Assembly (NCBI GenBank): GCA_905182985.1
Contig: CAJJDN010000088.1
Span: 1-64,000, forward strand
Reading direction: 5' to 3'
From: Paramecium sonneborni
Taxonomy: Eukaryota > Ciliophora > Oligohymenophorea > Peniculida > Parameciidae
Length of the DNA stretch: 64,000 bases
How positions within the stretch are numbered: position 1 is the first letter of the stretch; each line of letters opens with the position of its first letter. The notes below the pieces were generated by a model, which was not told the DNA's origin, did not search any database, and worked only from the letters and a program-made list of their open reading frames with translations. Positions 9,540 to 22,739 of this stretch are shown one piece after another. Position numbers and translations under genes: made by a program.

Positions 9540-12001
9540 ATGTCTAAAAGAAGCATTTTTGAGAAATAAAATAGTAATTTATCAAGGGGATCTTTAGCAA
9601 GATAAAATACAAATCGAAATCTAATGGGTCAGAAAACTTTTTTTTCCAAATTTTCAAATACTCTTTTCAAACAACAACAAGAAGAAGGTTATTATTAAAA
9701 TCATATTTTTTAGAGATTTAATTCTTAAATAAAGGGTAAGAGTCTTGTATTCGTGTTTTAATTTATTTGCTTTTGAATTATGATGGGATGGAATAATATT
9801 TAAAAAAATAATCAGTCCTTGCTCCATTAAATTCATATAATCCTTTAAATAAAAATTACTCAGATTTAAGTCCAATAAGAACGTAAAATTATCTTTTTAT
9901 TAAAGAGAGTTGATATATTATTTTCAAATAATCTCTGTACGAGATTTTCATGATTTTTATGTTGATTTTTATGCTACTTTTGATAAAAATAAAAATTTTT
10001 CACTTGAACCCACTGAATTTTCACAACTTCTTGAAGTTGCAATAAATAAATGTGTTGGGCCTAAAAAATTTAAGGTTGTTACTGATATTTTTTTAAATGA
10101 GCCTTCATCTTATGAAAACTAATTAAACGCCAAAATACTAGGAGAAATGATTGAAAATTTTAGAGACTTAGAAAAGGAATCAAAAATAGATTATTTACTT
10201 GTATTTCCTTATATTCTGAGTTTTTTTTTAGAATATACTTACACTGAAATAAAATATAGATAGGGAAGATTAGATTTGATGAGAGGTACTGAAATAATAA
10301 AAGGGAAGGAAGTTGAGATAAAAAACATAACAAGTTTAGTTACGATACTTAAAGAGATGGGAATTGATTATCTAAGAGATAAAAGAACTTAATGTTTGAC
10401 ATATCGAGATGTTGAAAACGTTTTAATAAAATTAAAAAATATATAGAAATGGATAACATTTGATATTATCAAATAGATTATTAATTAATTAGCTAAATTA
10501 ATGTAAGTTGATCCTAAAACTTAAAATGAAGGAAAGCCTTTGAAATTACATAAAATAGTTAATTTTTTGGCACTTAAATTATGTATACATTAAAATTGTG
10601 TACATGTAAGTAAGCAAGATAAAGAAAAATAGAAACCTCCTTCAGCGTATTTAGAAATATTAGTTTTGTGGAATGCTGCTATGTATGGATAGATTATGAT
10701 TTAAAATAATTTTGATTCATAATTCTAAAAATTTCTCAATAAACATTATTAAGCAAATTAAAGTTTTAGTAGAGTTGAAACTCTAAAATTATTAGAGTAA
10801 TTTTTCAAGAAGAAATTTCAATTAATGCCTAAAGATCTGATTAAGATGATTTTGGAGCATCATTCTACTTTTTAAAAAAGATAAATAGTTTAACCTCCGA
10901 TATAAAAAGATAGTTTACAAAAGGAGCTTTTTTAAATGATGTGTAAAGATGGATATAGAAAATTGCAAGAATATATTAGAATAAGTTATGAAGGGGTAAA
11001 TAAATCTACTAATAATGACAAATTAGCATAATATAGAGGATAAGGTAAAGATTTTAATGATGATCCTTAAATTAATTCGCCAATCTCAAGTGAAAGATAA
11101 TTTAATGCCTAATAAATTGCTAATTCTATTAAAGCTAATTAATAATAAAAAAAAAAGGAAAGTAATGATTCTAATTCAGATAGTGAAAGTGAAAAAGAAA
11201 TAAAACCAAAAAATAAATTAAAAAGAGTAGTTAAAGTCATAAATTCAGAATAAGCTTTTGCATAAGGAATGGATTAAAAAAAAGATGTTTTAAAAGCATG
11301 TTTAATAATGGATAGTTTTTTAAAAAGGCAAAATTAAATTTATTAAAAAACACAGCAAAATAAAATATCAAATTAATGTTGTGAAACTCCCCTAAAAGAA
11401 GAATAATAATAAGAAATAAAATTAATTGAATGTGATACTTAAGAAAATGGAGAAAAAAGGATTTAAGATGAGGATAATATTAAAATTATAAAAAATATTA
11501 AAGTGAAAGTGAAAGAAAAAGAAAATAAATAAAATAAAGATTAATTAAATAATGTAGAAGAGCTTGAAAAAGAATAAGAAAACTAAGAAGAGAAGAATGA
11601 AAAAAATGCATTACATCAAGTTCGTCCAAAAATAATATTGAAAGATATTCGAAGACCCTCATAAACATAATCTGGAGAAATGTTTACAGTAGCAGGAAAA
11701 GCAGATAAAAATGTAGGTCCTTCAAATTTTAAGAATGCATACTATGGAAATTAAAATATATAGTAGTAAGATACATCAAAAATAATGAATTGGACTACTT
11801 CAACTAAAAGCTAAGTGTTTCAATTAACAGATGAAGTAATATATATTAATTTAATAATAGGATTTCAAAGATGATGAAGGAAAGTTTTAAGTTGTTATTG
11901 ATGATGTTTAGTTATAAACATAAATTTAAATATAGTAGAATTAAGCAAAAACTAAAAGACCTAAGGATAGATCAACTTGTTATTATTGTTCTATCTAATG
12001 A
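9540..12001 (+). CDS. Large EF-hand-containing protein
   Basis: Roughly 770-800 residues from ATG 9540 (MSKRSIFEKQNSNLSRGSLA) to TGA 11999-12001. One EF-hand is clear: YVDFYATFDKNKNFSLEP continuing TEFSQLLEVAI, with a canonical acidic 12-residue loop. The centre is helical, while the last third is low-complexity Lys/Glu/Gln with acidic Ser runs, ending DRSTCYYCSIQ. A 25-nt intron near 11839-11863 is required to reach the C-terminus. Two upstream joins are less certain: the frame changes between 9736 and 9815 (one unusually long intron or two short ones) and again near 9910-9944 (GTT...GAG). The gene is calcium-binding by motif; cellular role unknown. Confidence 0.8.
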
Positions 12002-12609
12002 TTTTAATCTATATAGTATTAGGTTAATTTTTTATAATTATAAATTATCTTTTTATAATTTTATCTAAAAATTAATTATAGAAAGCAAAATTAAAGAATA
12101 AGATAAGATTTCTAAAATAATTTAAGAAAAAACAACTACATTATTTTAATAGTTTATGTTAAGCTACAATTTTATATATTTATATTATCAAATATTATTT
12201 TCTTTTCGAATAAACAATCCTTTGAATTCTGATAATAAAGTAGATAAATTCCTGTATGATTTAATTATAAGATATAAAGTAAAACAAAGATTTTTGATGA
12301 TCCATTTAAGCTGAAATTACCTTAGATGGCGTTAAAATATATTTAGATTTTCCGACACTTTCAAAAAAATATAATAATATCAATAACATTATTCGATTGT
12401 CATAAATACATGAAAAATGTTTTGTTATAAAAAAATTGAGAGACAGTTGACATTATAATTTAATTTTAAGTATTCCATAAATTACTGTTTTTTTTGTTAG
12501 TTAATTTTAGAAAAAAAGCATTTTCTTTATTAAATATCTTAAGCCATTTGTAAATAGAATCGTACATAGATATAAGTCAATTAAAATCATAATTATTAGT
12601 ATAATTAAA
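12002..12609 (+). other. Intergenic DNA, no gene seen
   Basis: AT-rich sequence after the large EF-hand gene. Only short open stretches are present and none can be linked by credible introns. Confidence 0.55.
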
Positions 12610-13800
12610 ATGGAGAGTTAATATATTTTTTACCGTTATTTTATTTTTGGTGCTTAATCTTGAAATGTGATAATGAAAGAAAAAAATAAGAACAGAAATA
12701 TTTAAAAGGCTTGTTCAATGATATATAGTTTCTGGAACTGCTTAAGTAAAAGAATAGGGAATTTGGTTAAAGTATTCAAATCTGTAAATATTTATGCAAT
12801 TATATCTAATGTAAAATAATTAGAAAATAAAAAAGTAAGAAATCACTAAAAAGTTTGAGAGAAAAATAATAATTTTCAATAAAAAAGGAAGCTAAAGGAA
12901 GACATCATGCTAACGATTAATCATGTGGTAATAACCTATAGAATCAATAACTTGAACTTCCAAGAATCAAAACAAAAAAGAATAACAAATTGTTTAAAAG
13001 TGACAAATGAATTACAAATGGTTTTAGGGATATCAAACAGTGATATTTGATTCTGCAAATTTGAAATAAACTATAAAGTTATAAACATCATCTTAAAATG
13101 ATTCAACCTATCAAATTATCTAAATAATAAGATGTAATATAATACAAGTTTATCCATTAATTATAAGATCAGTTAGAAATAATAGGTGAGAATATTTTAA
13201 AGAATATGGTAAAGTTTAATATACATTAAATAAGAATGAGAAATTTATAATAGATGAAGTTTTTTAATTTATGAATAAAATTCATACATTAATAATAAAA
13301 TTAATTCATTTATTCGTCAGAAAGTTGAGTGAAATTTGAGTTATTAATTAATGATGAATATAATTGCTCTATGAAAAATTGAAAAAATACAGATAGATTA
13401 TCTTTTAGATGATAATTAAATACATATATAAAGAATATGCAAATTGTAATTTTGATGAAATATAATCAATAATAATTTAAATGAATTGTAGCTTTTCATA
13501 ATTTAAATTTCCTTAGTGTTTCAAAATACAAAGACAATTCTTATTAGAGAATCAAGAGTTTGTATTTTTGTTAATCTTCTTCAATCATTACATTCTTATA
13601 TTTTCTTAGATATTATTCTTCTCGATTTTATTTTGAACAATTGTTATCAAAGTTTGTATTCTGAAACAAATTACAAGGATCACCTGCAATTGGCATCATT
13701 AAAGGGGATTGAGTCTTAACAAAATAAAAATCTTCAACTATTGGCATTTTCCTATTCATTATTTTAATTAATTAAAACTTTTCATAGAAAATAAATGAGA
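12610..13800 (+). pseudogene. Decayed coding-like region A
   Basis: Several stretches read as protein in the ciliate code but are in different frames and separated by TGA. About 12660-13013 encodes a Lys/Gln-rich segment (NERKKQEQKYLKGLFNDIQF). From ATG 13098 a credible start reads MIQPIKLSKQQDVIQYKFIH. It changes frame near 13192 (a 17-nt GT...AG segment would fit) into VQYTLNKNEKFIIDEVFQF. About 13380-13640 is open again and includes KYIYKEYANCNFDEIQ. I cannot assemble these into one intact gene, so a pseudogene or relic is most likely; family unknown. Confidence 0.4.
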
Positions 13801-14165
13801 TATCAAAAACATAAAGAAATTTATAAGAATGAAAAAATGAATAGACTTTGTTTAAAAAGGAATGATAAAAAATATAAAGTATTTTATTTTTATTATAATA
13901 TTCTGATGTTAATTATGCTTAAGTTATTTGTGATTATAATAAAGTGTGAACATTTAAGAAAAAGTTATCTAAGCTTATTTATAATGAGATTCAAGGAATA
14001 ACAAATAGTATTTAATTCAATTATATAATCTAAACAAAAAAGCTTTTGAACAGAGGGTTTTATTTAGCAAATTTGGAAACATTTAGTAGATTTAGATTGT
14101 AATTATATTTTAATATATAAAAACAAAAGCAGAAATTGTAGAGATTTTAATATAAATACATTAAA

Positions 14166-15430
14166 ATGCCTCCAAAAAAGTAAAAGACAATACAACCCTA
14201 CCAATAAGAGGATAAAATAGAATATATAGAATAGCAATAAAATAATGTTAATCAAATTGTTAAGGAGTGATAGATATTACTTCTTTTGATAAATGAATAA
14301 GTTTGTTTTTGAAGGTATAGTTCCTTTTGATGAATTAATAATGCTTATTTATTTGGTAAAAGAGTTTAAAGAATTAAGAAGCAAACTTCAAAAATATATC
14401 TGACATCATAAAATAAGGATTTAAATCTAAAAAATTTTATCCTTGATTTGAGAAAATATTATTCAGTGAATTCTAACTTACTTAAATTAATAAAATTACA
14501 TTAATCAAAATGAATGAATGAGAATATGTTTTTCGATTCCTTGTTTTTAAACAAAGTTACATCCCAGCCTAAAAAATATTTATAGATTGCTTTCTTCAGA
14601 TATCTTTTTGGATTTTAGATTATACAACATGAAGAATACGCCTAAATATGGATCTAATAAGGTGTTTTTATATACTTAATATTGAATTCATTTTTGAAGC
14701 TCGAGGTCTAATTTCCAAAAAGATTGTTATTGGATGTATTTTACAGATTAAATGATTGAAGTTATGTTGTAGTGTATAATTAAAATAGTTGTTATATAAA
14801 TAAAGAATGTTATGGGATAACATTTTTATTATGGGGATTACGAGCGTAAAAGATGGCTAAAAATATAGATAGATAAACAAATTAAATACTGGAAACTGTA
14901 CACTAAATTTCATTATCTATATTCATGGATTCTTTGAGTTAAGTAATTAATATTGAAATGATTAGATCACTTTTCAAAATGTGATTAATATTAAATTCAG
15001 AATGGAAAACAACTAACAGATTAGACTTTGGATTGACAATATAAATTTATTAATGAAAATTGGTGAATTGGAATTCTTCTATTATATATAATAATTTTAA
15101 ACTATAGTATTAAGATTTCAATATTGTAACTAAAATAATCTGTGCTTGTAATTAACTTGTTCTAAATGAAAAAGCAATTAACTTGTAGTATGATATGAAA
15201 TAGAGAATATCTCATATAAAAAATAGTTAAAGATTCAAATTTAATATAGATTGCAAAGCACAAAAGCAAAATGTATTTGATTCAAGTTCTATTAGTTATA
15301 GATATTTATCCATCAAGACACTTTTTTGTCTTAAAGAATTCATTTAAACAATTATATAGACAAGACAATTAAAAACACAAAGATTTTTGTTATGTTATAT
15401 GAAAAATAATTGATTTTGTTGGAATCAATT
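14166..15430 (+). pseudogene. Decayed coding-like region B
   Basis: A plausible start, MPPKKQKTIQPYQQEDKIEY, begins at ATG 14166 but meets TGA within 33 codons. Further stretches are clearly protein-like: NMFFDSLFLNKVTSQPKKYL with QIAFFRYLFGFQIIQHEEYA (about 14527-14740) and a Gln/Lys-rich helical run (about 15125-15400). They sit in different frames with intervening TGAs that simple 20-36 nt introns do not remove. The leucine-rich helical character hints at a helical-repeat protein, but I cannot name it. Confidence 0.4.
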
Positions 15431-15557
15431 AATTTGATAATGAAGAGAGGGAAATAACAATAAATTTGATTTTTTTAGGATTAAAATAAAGATATTGCTT
15501 TAATATGAATAAGGCTTATAAATTTTTGACTATCGTTAATAAATTTAAAATATCAAA

Positions 15558-16540
15558 ATGGATGAATATAATATGGTAATTAAGTATTTTTAGTATAGAA
15601 TTATAGAGAATTAGAGAAATTGATAGATAGAATCCCTGTTCCTGAGATTACAGTATCTTCAATGTCATAATAATCAGATCAACTTACTCCTTAATCTTTG
15701 AAAAAATAATCCCTAACTAGAGAGCAAGTTTAAAGGATTTTAAGAAGAACAATAGAGTAACCTTAATTTCCTATTACAAAACAGAAAGTCTTAACTATGC
15801 AAACTTTTAATTGTAAGGAGAATTCAAATGATAAAAAGATGTTTAAAGTAATTAAATAAAAGGATGGGTTAAATAACACTGATATTTAGAGATTACAATA
15901 ATAAATAAAAGAATAATAGATAGTTATTGCACAATAGATTAAATAGATTGGATAAATAAACTAATAAATTGAATATCTAACCAATGAATTATAGGATAAT
16001 TAAGAATAAAAATAGACTGATGATAAAAGGATATTTTAATTATAAAATATTAATGATTAACAAAAACAGACAATTGAAGATTTACGAATTGAATTGTCAG
16101 TTGCTAAAAGGGTTAGTTCATAATAATAAAATAAAGAATAAGATTCTAAGAATTAGATTAGTTTTTTAAAATCAAAAATAAATAATTTAGAAACTGAAAT
16201 TAATAGAACTAGGACCACTTTTACACTTACATCTCCTAAAAATGATACAATTATTAATGATGTTTTCTCAAATAGAATTGATCCAGAATTATTAAGTGAA
16301 GAAGAAACTTTAACTTTTTTGCTTAATTTATTGGGAAGAGTTTCTAAGAGTTAAAGAATGTCATATTTATTAAAAAGAAATGCTGATTTTAAAATGTTAA
16401 TTAGATGTAAACTTAGTTAACCAAGCATTAATAAAGTTTCGATTCTTTAAAGTAGTAAGTCTTTGTTTGATAGAAAATTATCATATAATCATGAAAACTT
16501 TAAATAAATAATTAAGAATGTGGGAATCAAAATCTAATGA
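15558..16540 (+). CDS. Coiled-coil protein
   Basis: A 319-residue protein from ATG 15558 to TGA 16538-16540 with a 23-nt intron at 15576-15598 just after the sixth codon. A Ser/Thr/Pro-containing N-terminal segment (RIPVPEITVSSMSQQSDQLT) is followed by a long Gln/Glu/Lys coiled coil at about residues 100-215 (LQQQIKEQQIVIAQQIKQIG). The C-terminus is folded-looking (DPELLSEEETLTFLLNLLGR). No catalytic motif is visible. Likely a cytoskeletal or scaffold protein, by composition only. Confidence 0.85.
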
Positions 16541-16601
16541 AATTCATTTAATCTATAATTTATTTATAAAAATGTTCTATAATTAATATATAAAATTAAT
16601 A

Positions 16602-17890
16602 ATGTTTCTAGATTCCAATATGAATTAAAGTAATGAAGAGTTAGAAACTCCTAACATTTGTTTAGATACTCTAGGTTTAAGCTAAGAATTAGATTAATAA
16701 GTATTTTCTATTTAATATATAGCAAAGTAAAAATAAATATTAAAGAAAAATTAAAATTATACTAAAAATTTAGGTGTTGGAAATTCTAAATATGATACTC
16801 ATGATATAGATTTTAGTTCATTTACTATTGAAAAATAGATATTTAAATAAGAAAAAAAATAATCAATAGGATCAGTAGAATTGAATGAAGCTCCATAATT
16901 CTTTGAAGTTGTGTAATTTGACCCTCTATAATTAGAAGAAGTATAAGATCATAAAAATGTATAAAATATATAAAATATTTCAATAAAATAATAATGTTAA
17001 TTAGAACTTAATTAAAATTTGTTTGAATAAAAAAAATAAGAAGAATCATAAGAATCATAAAATTAATAAGAATAAAAAGAATGCCTAATAGAAATCTGTG
17101 ATTTTTTTTAAGAGACTACTTTATAAGAATTAATAGCTATTCCTCCTACTCCTCCATATGCTGAAAAAATTACTTAATTGTAATTACCAGATTATTTAAA
17201 AGATTTTCTAATTAATCCCATTCCTAATGAAGGAATGTTTTAATGTACTATTTAGAGAGATAAATCTGGATTAAATAGATTCGTTCCTAAATACAGAATG
17301 TATTGGAGTCATAATGGATAATTTTTACTTGCTGCAAAGAAAGTTTTAAATAAAAATAAGTTTATAATAACATAGGATGGAGAATTTAAGAAAAAAGAGG
17401 ATTTTCTAACATTAGGAAAGGTTGAATAAAGTAAATAATATAAGGGAGATTATCATTTATTTGATAATGGAGTAAAAAAGAAAGATTAGAATTAATTCAA
17501 AAAGTTAAGAACTTAATTAGGTAGTGTACTTTTTGATACAACTTATGATAAATAATCTCGGCCAAGGAAAATAGTATTAGCAATGAGAAAAAATGAGAAA
17601 GAAACTATATAATTTATAAGTCGTAAACCATAAGTTATTAAAAACGGAACATGTAAGTATTTTTTAAATAATTAGAAAAATATTATACTCTTGATTTTTT
17701 TGGTAGAGTGAAAAAGCCATCTATTAAGAATTTTTAATTGGTTTTGAAAAATGATGATAAAGATATAATATATGCATAATTTGGAAAAGTAAATAAAAAT
17801 CACTTTAATTTGGATTTTATGAGTCCTTTAAGTCCTTTAATTGCTATGTAATTAGCTTTAAGCAATTTAAATTTTTCAGGGAAATCATGA
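16602..17890 (+). CDS. Tubby-like protein
   Basis: A 421-residue protein with a C-terminal Tubby domain, a phosphoinositide-binding beta-barrel family that in other eukaryotes links membrane PIP2 to trafficking of receptors into cilia. The Tubby part starts near residue 205: LNRFVPKYRMYWSHNGQFLL, then SVLFDTTYD, PRKIVLAMRK, and after the 23-nt intron 17653-17675, YTLDFFGRVKKPSIKNFQLV and YAQFGKVNKNHFNLDF, ending PLSPLIAMQLALSNLNFSG. These match the family's last beta strands and its final helix. The N-terminal 200 residues are Gln/Glu-rich and probably disordered. A second in-frame ATG at 16620 could be the true start. Confidence 0.92.
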
Positions 17891-17957
17891 TTTTATTATT
17901 TTTTGATTTTTAATAAATATATATATATATATAATTAACAAATTAAATAAGAAAAGA

Positions 17958-19236
17958 ATGGATGAATAAAAACAAAATAAAGTCATAATAAAAGTAAATA
18001 ATAGTTAAAAATTAGATTTTGGTAAAATAGGCATTAATTCAGTAATATTTAATTAACATAAATATATGTTGTTTTTTGAATGATTACTTTTATACAATAG
18101 CTTTAAATGGGTTAGGAATAATATTCATAGCTTGTGTTTATCATATTATTCCTTTGAAGAGTAGTAAGATAAAGTATATAGTGGAATATTCATTATTGGC
18201 TGGAATATAAGTATGGATTTGAAAATAGAGATATTAGATTCTTGGAATATTTATGAAGGAATTACTTATATATCTATCAAGTTCATTATTAGGATTGTCA
18301 ATACTTTCAGTGTTGTTTAAGATTTGTAGAACTTAATTAAATATTGATTAATCATTAGGTCTATTTAAATTAGTAATTATATATAGATAGATAGTTGAAA
18401 GTGTGTAGGAATGTTGAAGTGTTTTTTAAGTTTATAACTGTTATTTTTATCACTTCATTTAAATTCTGTGTTACCATGGAGCTGGATGTAGATATTTGTT
18501 ATTTTGTGGTTTATTTTAGTTTGTGGTTTACTATTTTAGATTTGTATGATATTGAATTTATTGTATAAAACAGTGAAAAGATTAAATTTTTCAATTGAAA
18601 GAAGAAACAATTCAAATATCAAATATTATGGTGGTATTTGGTATACAATATAATTACATTGTTTAACATTCAATCCATTTTTTACTTTGCTAAACTTTTG
18701 TTTGACGATGGATCAAAATGTTAGTAACATTTATCTTCCTATAGTATGTTTAATAGGATGGTTAATAATGATGATAATATCATTTGTCATTCGTAAAGAA
18801 GTAAAGTAACAGTAAATATTCAATCAGATTATATTATTAGTAAATGAATACTTTAATACCATAAATGGGTACATCTGATAATGAAGTATTTATGAATGAA
18901 GGTATTCCTAAATATTTAATTAAAATATCTTCTACTTATTTTTAATAAACTGAAAAACCTTTTGAAATTCTATCTACATCACCTCGTAAATCAAATGATG
19001 CTGATATTAAATGTTTAATTTGTTTTGAAAATGAGAGTGGTTATGTCCTTATGAATTGTGGACATGGTATAAATAATTATATATTTCTAGGTGGTTTATG
19101 TCTTAAATGTGCATCCAATCTCCTCTTGAGAAATAAAGAATGCTATTTATGTCGATAACCTATTATGAAAATATTCTAAATACAAAAGAACAATTTTAAC
19201 TTTGTTGAAGTTATTGGCATTATAGAAACATAATGA
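17958..19236 (+). CDS. Multi-pass membrane RING-finger protein (paralogue 1)
   Basis: A probable membrane E3 ubiquitin ligase of about 400 residues. Several hydrophobic segments (LGIIFIACVYHII, YLSSSLLGLSILSVLF, IFVILWFILVCGLLF, YLPIVCLIGWLIMMIISFVI) precede a C-terminal RING of the RING-HC type: CLICFENES, CGHGGLCLKC, CYLCRQPI. Introns at 17994-18015, 18211-18237 and 19067-19090 are supported; the last lies inside the RING and is a stop-free multiple of three. Two further joins, near 18390-18420 and 18830-18870, change frame and I could not place the introns confidently. A paralogue with the same order of features lies at 26477-28366. Confidence 0.8.
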
Positions 19237-20338
19237 ATTATATCTTTATTTTAATATATATATCATTAATTAAACATAATGTATATTTACTTATTCATTT
19301 AACTATTAAATCGTATCATCACATTTCTAAATTCTAATTCTATTATCCAATCATGCTCAATCAATTAATATACTGAGAATATAAAGAAAATCCATATTTA
19401 TGGTTTTTAAATTATTTTTCCAGTATGAAATTATATTAGTTGACCATAATTTATATTATTTATCCTTACTTGAAGATATCAACCTTTCATTTCTATCTCT
19501 TTTTATCATTTTCCTTATTCATAATTAAACTATTCTAAGTTTTATATATAATATTTTTTATTAATCTCTATCTTTTATTTATAATCTTATCGATTATATC
19601 ATCTTATTCTATTTTTCAGATTTATTTATCAATATATTTAGAGATTCGAATTTAAAAATATATAATTTATAATTCTTATACCAAAAGATCCTTCATCCAA
19701 TTTTATAATTCTCGATATAATTTCTATTTAACAATTTTTGTGATATCTAAATATGAGATATATGTTTTGTATACTCAATTAATTTCATCTTAGAATTGAT
19801 CAAATTTTGTATCGATACTTTAAAAAAACTTTAGCCTATTTCTTTTGTAAAAGTTTCAAAATTATTAACCGATTATCATTTCAATACATTCTCCACCAAA
19901 CTTTCTTAATACAAAGTAAAAATATTATTCAATTTTAGAAATAATAATTATTACTTTATTATTAAATGAAATTCTGTTACTCTAAGAGTACTAAACTTTT
20001 TTATTGCTAATACAATTAATTATCTAAGCTCATTACTGATATTAGTTTAAGTATATCAGAATGATTTTTAATATAATGTTTAATGGAATTAGGTTTGCTA
20101 AATAAATTGTTCATTTATTTATGAATTAATAAATATAGATTAGAATTGTTTTGTAAATTGATAAAAATATATTTTAATAATATAAAAGAATATAACTTAA
20201 GAATATATTTTTTTAAATAACATGTTATAATGTAATAGTATCATAAGGTAGGATTGAATAAAATATACTCGCATAATTAAAGTATTAAATAAATGAAAAA
20301 CAGTCTGAATTTATATTTATAAATAAGTTTATTTATTA
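19237..20338 (+). other. Intergenic DNA, no gene seen
   Basis: About 1.1 kb of very AT-rich, T-skewed sequence between the RING gene and the protein kinase. I found no coding frame on either strand. Confidence 0.6.
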
Positions 20339-22067
20339 ATGCAATAGAACAAGGTTTGGAGAAAGATAGATTATGATATTAGAGAAAAGCCTATACTATA
20401 ATGTAAATTTGAAAAGGTAGGCAAAAAATCAAAAGATCTCTATATTGGATGTTTTAATGAATATCTGATAAAATATAAAGTAAGAGTTTTTTAAAGGAAT
20501 ATAGGATCCATTCTATACAATTGCTTATAAATTATTTGATTTAGAATTCACCAGCAAATTTGAAGTGATAAGAACTCCTTCAAAATTAAAAAAAGAGAAA
20601 CATCATAGTAAAGTTAGAGGTGAAGAGATCTTAGAATTAGGAGAAATAGTAGCTATACGTTTGATTGTTGAAAATATTGATAAATCATATGAAATATAGG
20701 GTAAAACAGAATAATTGCATTAATTGAGAAACTTCTTGGGTAAAAAAATCAATTAAATTGGATTTCATAATTTATTTCGAGTTTATAAAAAAATAGGAAG
20801 AGGAAATTTTGCATCTGTTTATTTAGCTGAACGAATAGAAGATAATATAAGAATGGCAGTGAAAGCATTTTCAAAATAAATTGTATATAATGAAGAGAAA
20901 GGACGAGTAAATTTACTGTTCTTCATTTTAGGAAGGATTAATTAATGAAATATAGATAATGAGAGAGTTAGATCATCCTAATTTAATGAAATTATATGAA
21001 GTATATGAAACTAAGAATTCTATCTATATGGGTCTTGAATTACTAGAAGGAGATTAATTATTTGAGTATTTGAAAAAGAAAATCTCATTTACAGAAAAAT
21101 AAGTTCAAAGTATAATGGTTGGTTTATTAATGGGTTTAAAACATATGCATTCTAAAGGAATTATGCATAGAGATTTAAAATTAGAGAATATTTTATTTAA
21201 ATAATAAGGGTATTTATTAAAATATATTAAAAAAGAAATTTTGATTCTGTGGTTATAGCTGATTTTGGATTAGCTACTCATGTTAATAAAAAACCATATT
21301 TATATTAAAAATGTGGTACACCTGGATTTGTTGCTCCTGAAATTATTAATTTAAAAAATATCTATTAACCTTATGATTCAATATGTGATGTGTATTCAAT
21401 GGGAATTGTATTTTATATTTTGTATTTTATTACATTCATATTATAATTAGATTAACTGGAAGACCTGCATTTACTGGTAAAACTTATAATACAATTGTTT
21501 AATAAAATAAGGAAGCGAATGTTAATTTCGATTCTCCACATTTTTAAAGTTTACCTATAGAAGTTTAAAATTTAATATTTTAAATGCTATAAAAAGATCC
21601 TTTATCAAGAATTAAGAGTAATGAAGCATTACTACATCCTTATTTATAAAGTGCTCTATTGATAGATGATGATGAAGCTCATATTTCTACAGATGATGAT
21701 CCAAATCTTATGGAAAGAATTAAAATACTTAATAAATAGTTATAAATTATTTTATATTCATTTAGAACTGAAAAAGTTGATTTCACAAGAATTAAAAGAT
21801 AAAACAGTTAGAATTTTAAAGAATTACCATTATAAGCTACTTAAGAATTAAAATAAAACTAAAATTCTGATGATGAACTTAAAATAATTATGAGAACACC
21901 AGTTATTACAGGTAGAATCAATTCTGTTGAGAGTATTATTATTTTTTTATTTAGATTCTCCTATCTTAAATTCTCTTTCACCCTTTTAAAGTATTGGTGG
22001 TTATGATGAAATAGCTCATGATTAGGTTGTTTTATAAAGATTTTCAGGAAAAACACTAAATATATGA
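20339..22067 (+). CDS. Ser/Thr protein kinase, CAMK-like
   Basis: A 524-residue protein kinase. Residues about 150-410 hold the catalytic domain: glycine loop IGRGNFASVYLAE, the ATP-binding lysine in MAVKAF, the C-helix region INEIQIMRELDHPNLMKLYE, catalytic loop GIMHRDLKLENILF, ADFGLAT with the metal-binding Asp, and the activation segment CGTPGFVAPEI. All core residues are present. Leu replaces the usual Pro of DLKPEN. The N-terminal 140 residues may form a separate PH-like or lipid-binding module; the C-terminus is polar and acidic. Six introns restore the frame: 20480-20504, 20907-20931, 21210-21235 (ends AAG), 21422-21450, 21739-21765 and 21933-21954. The architecture resembles the CAMK/ULK kinases expanded in Paramecium. 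Confidence 0.94.
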
Positions 22068-22739
22068 CTTTATTATTTTTATATTTTTAAACAATCATAA
22101 CCTATTTGAAAGATAATGTCTTATATTTTTAAATATTATAAAATTTACTCCAAATTTCCCATTTTCATTCTTTAAAATGAATAAATATAAAAAAATGCAA
22201 TAATATAAAATTTAAATAAATAATTTTAAAACTAATCTTATTGCACTACTTCTTTCTAATATTTATATCCTAATTTATTCTCAATTTTACTAAATCCAAT
22301 TTATGTAGAATAACAAAATATTATTCAATATAATTGAAAATTTGTTATGCAAATTAAAAAATAAGTATAAATTTTTAATTTTCCACTTTAAATAGTTAAG
22401 AAATTAAAACAGAATGACTCTAATTTATCAATATTAATAAAATCAAAATAAGTTAAGATTTGATTCTTGTTTTATATAATTGAATCATTTTAAAAATAAA
22501 GAATATTTATTATATATTAAAAACATTTATATTTTAAATATTTCGATAATGTTAATTAAATTATATTACTTAAACTGAATTTCTTTCTAATAAAACATAA
22601 TTGAAATATTTTAACACACTCAACTTATCAAGTTTTTCTTAATTTGTATTAAGCTAAAGACAACACTTTTTATAAATATAATTTATAATATTTAATTATT
22701 GAAATTCTTAGTTTAGATCTCAAAATTATATTAATAAAA
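22068..22739 (+). other. Intergenic DNA, no gene seen
   Basis: AT-rich spacer after the kinase gene, with no coding frame that I can support on either strand. Confidence 0.65.

Noticed and set aside
13188..13215. Retained internal eliminated sequence
   Set aside because: The segment needed to fix the frame is 17 nt and not bounded by TA dinucleotides in the way such elements are; an intron or decay fits better.
14166..15430. Importin-alpha-like armadillo protein
   Set aside because: The leucine-rich helical stretches suggested it, but no armadillo signature could be aligned and the frames are broken.
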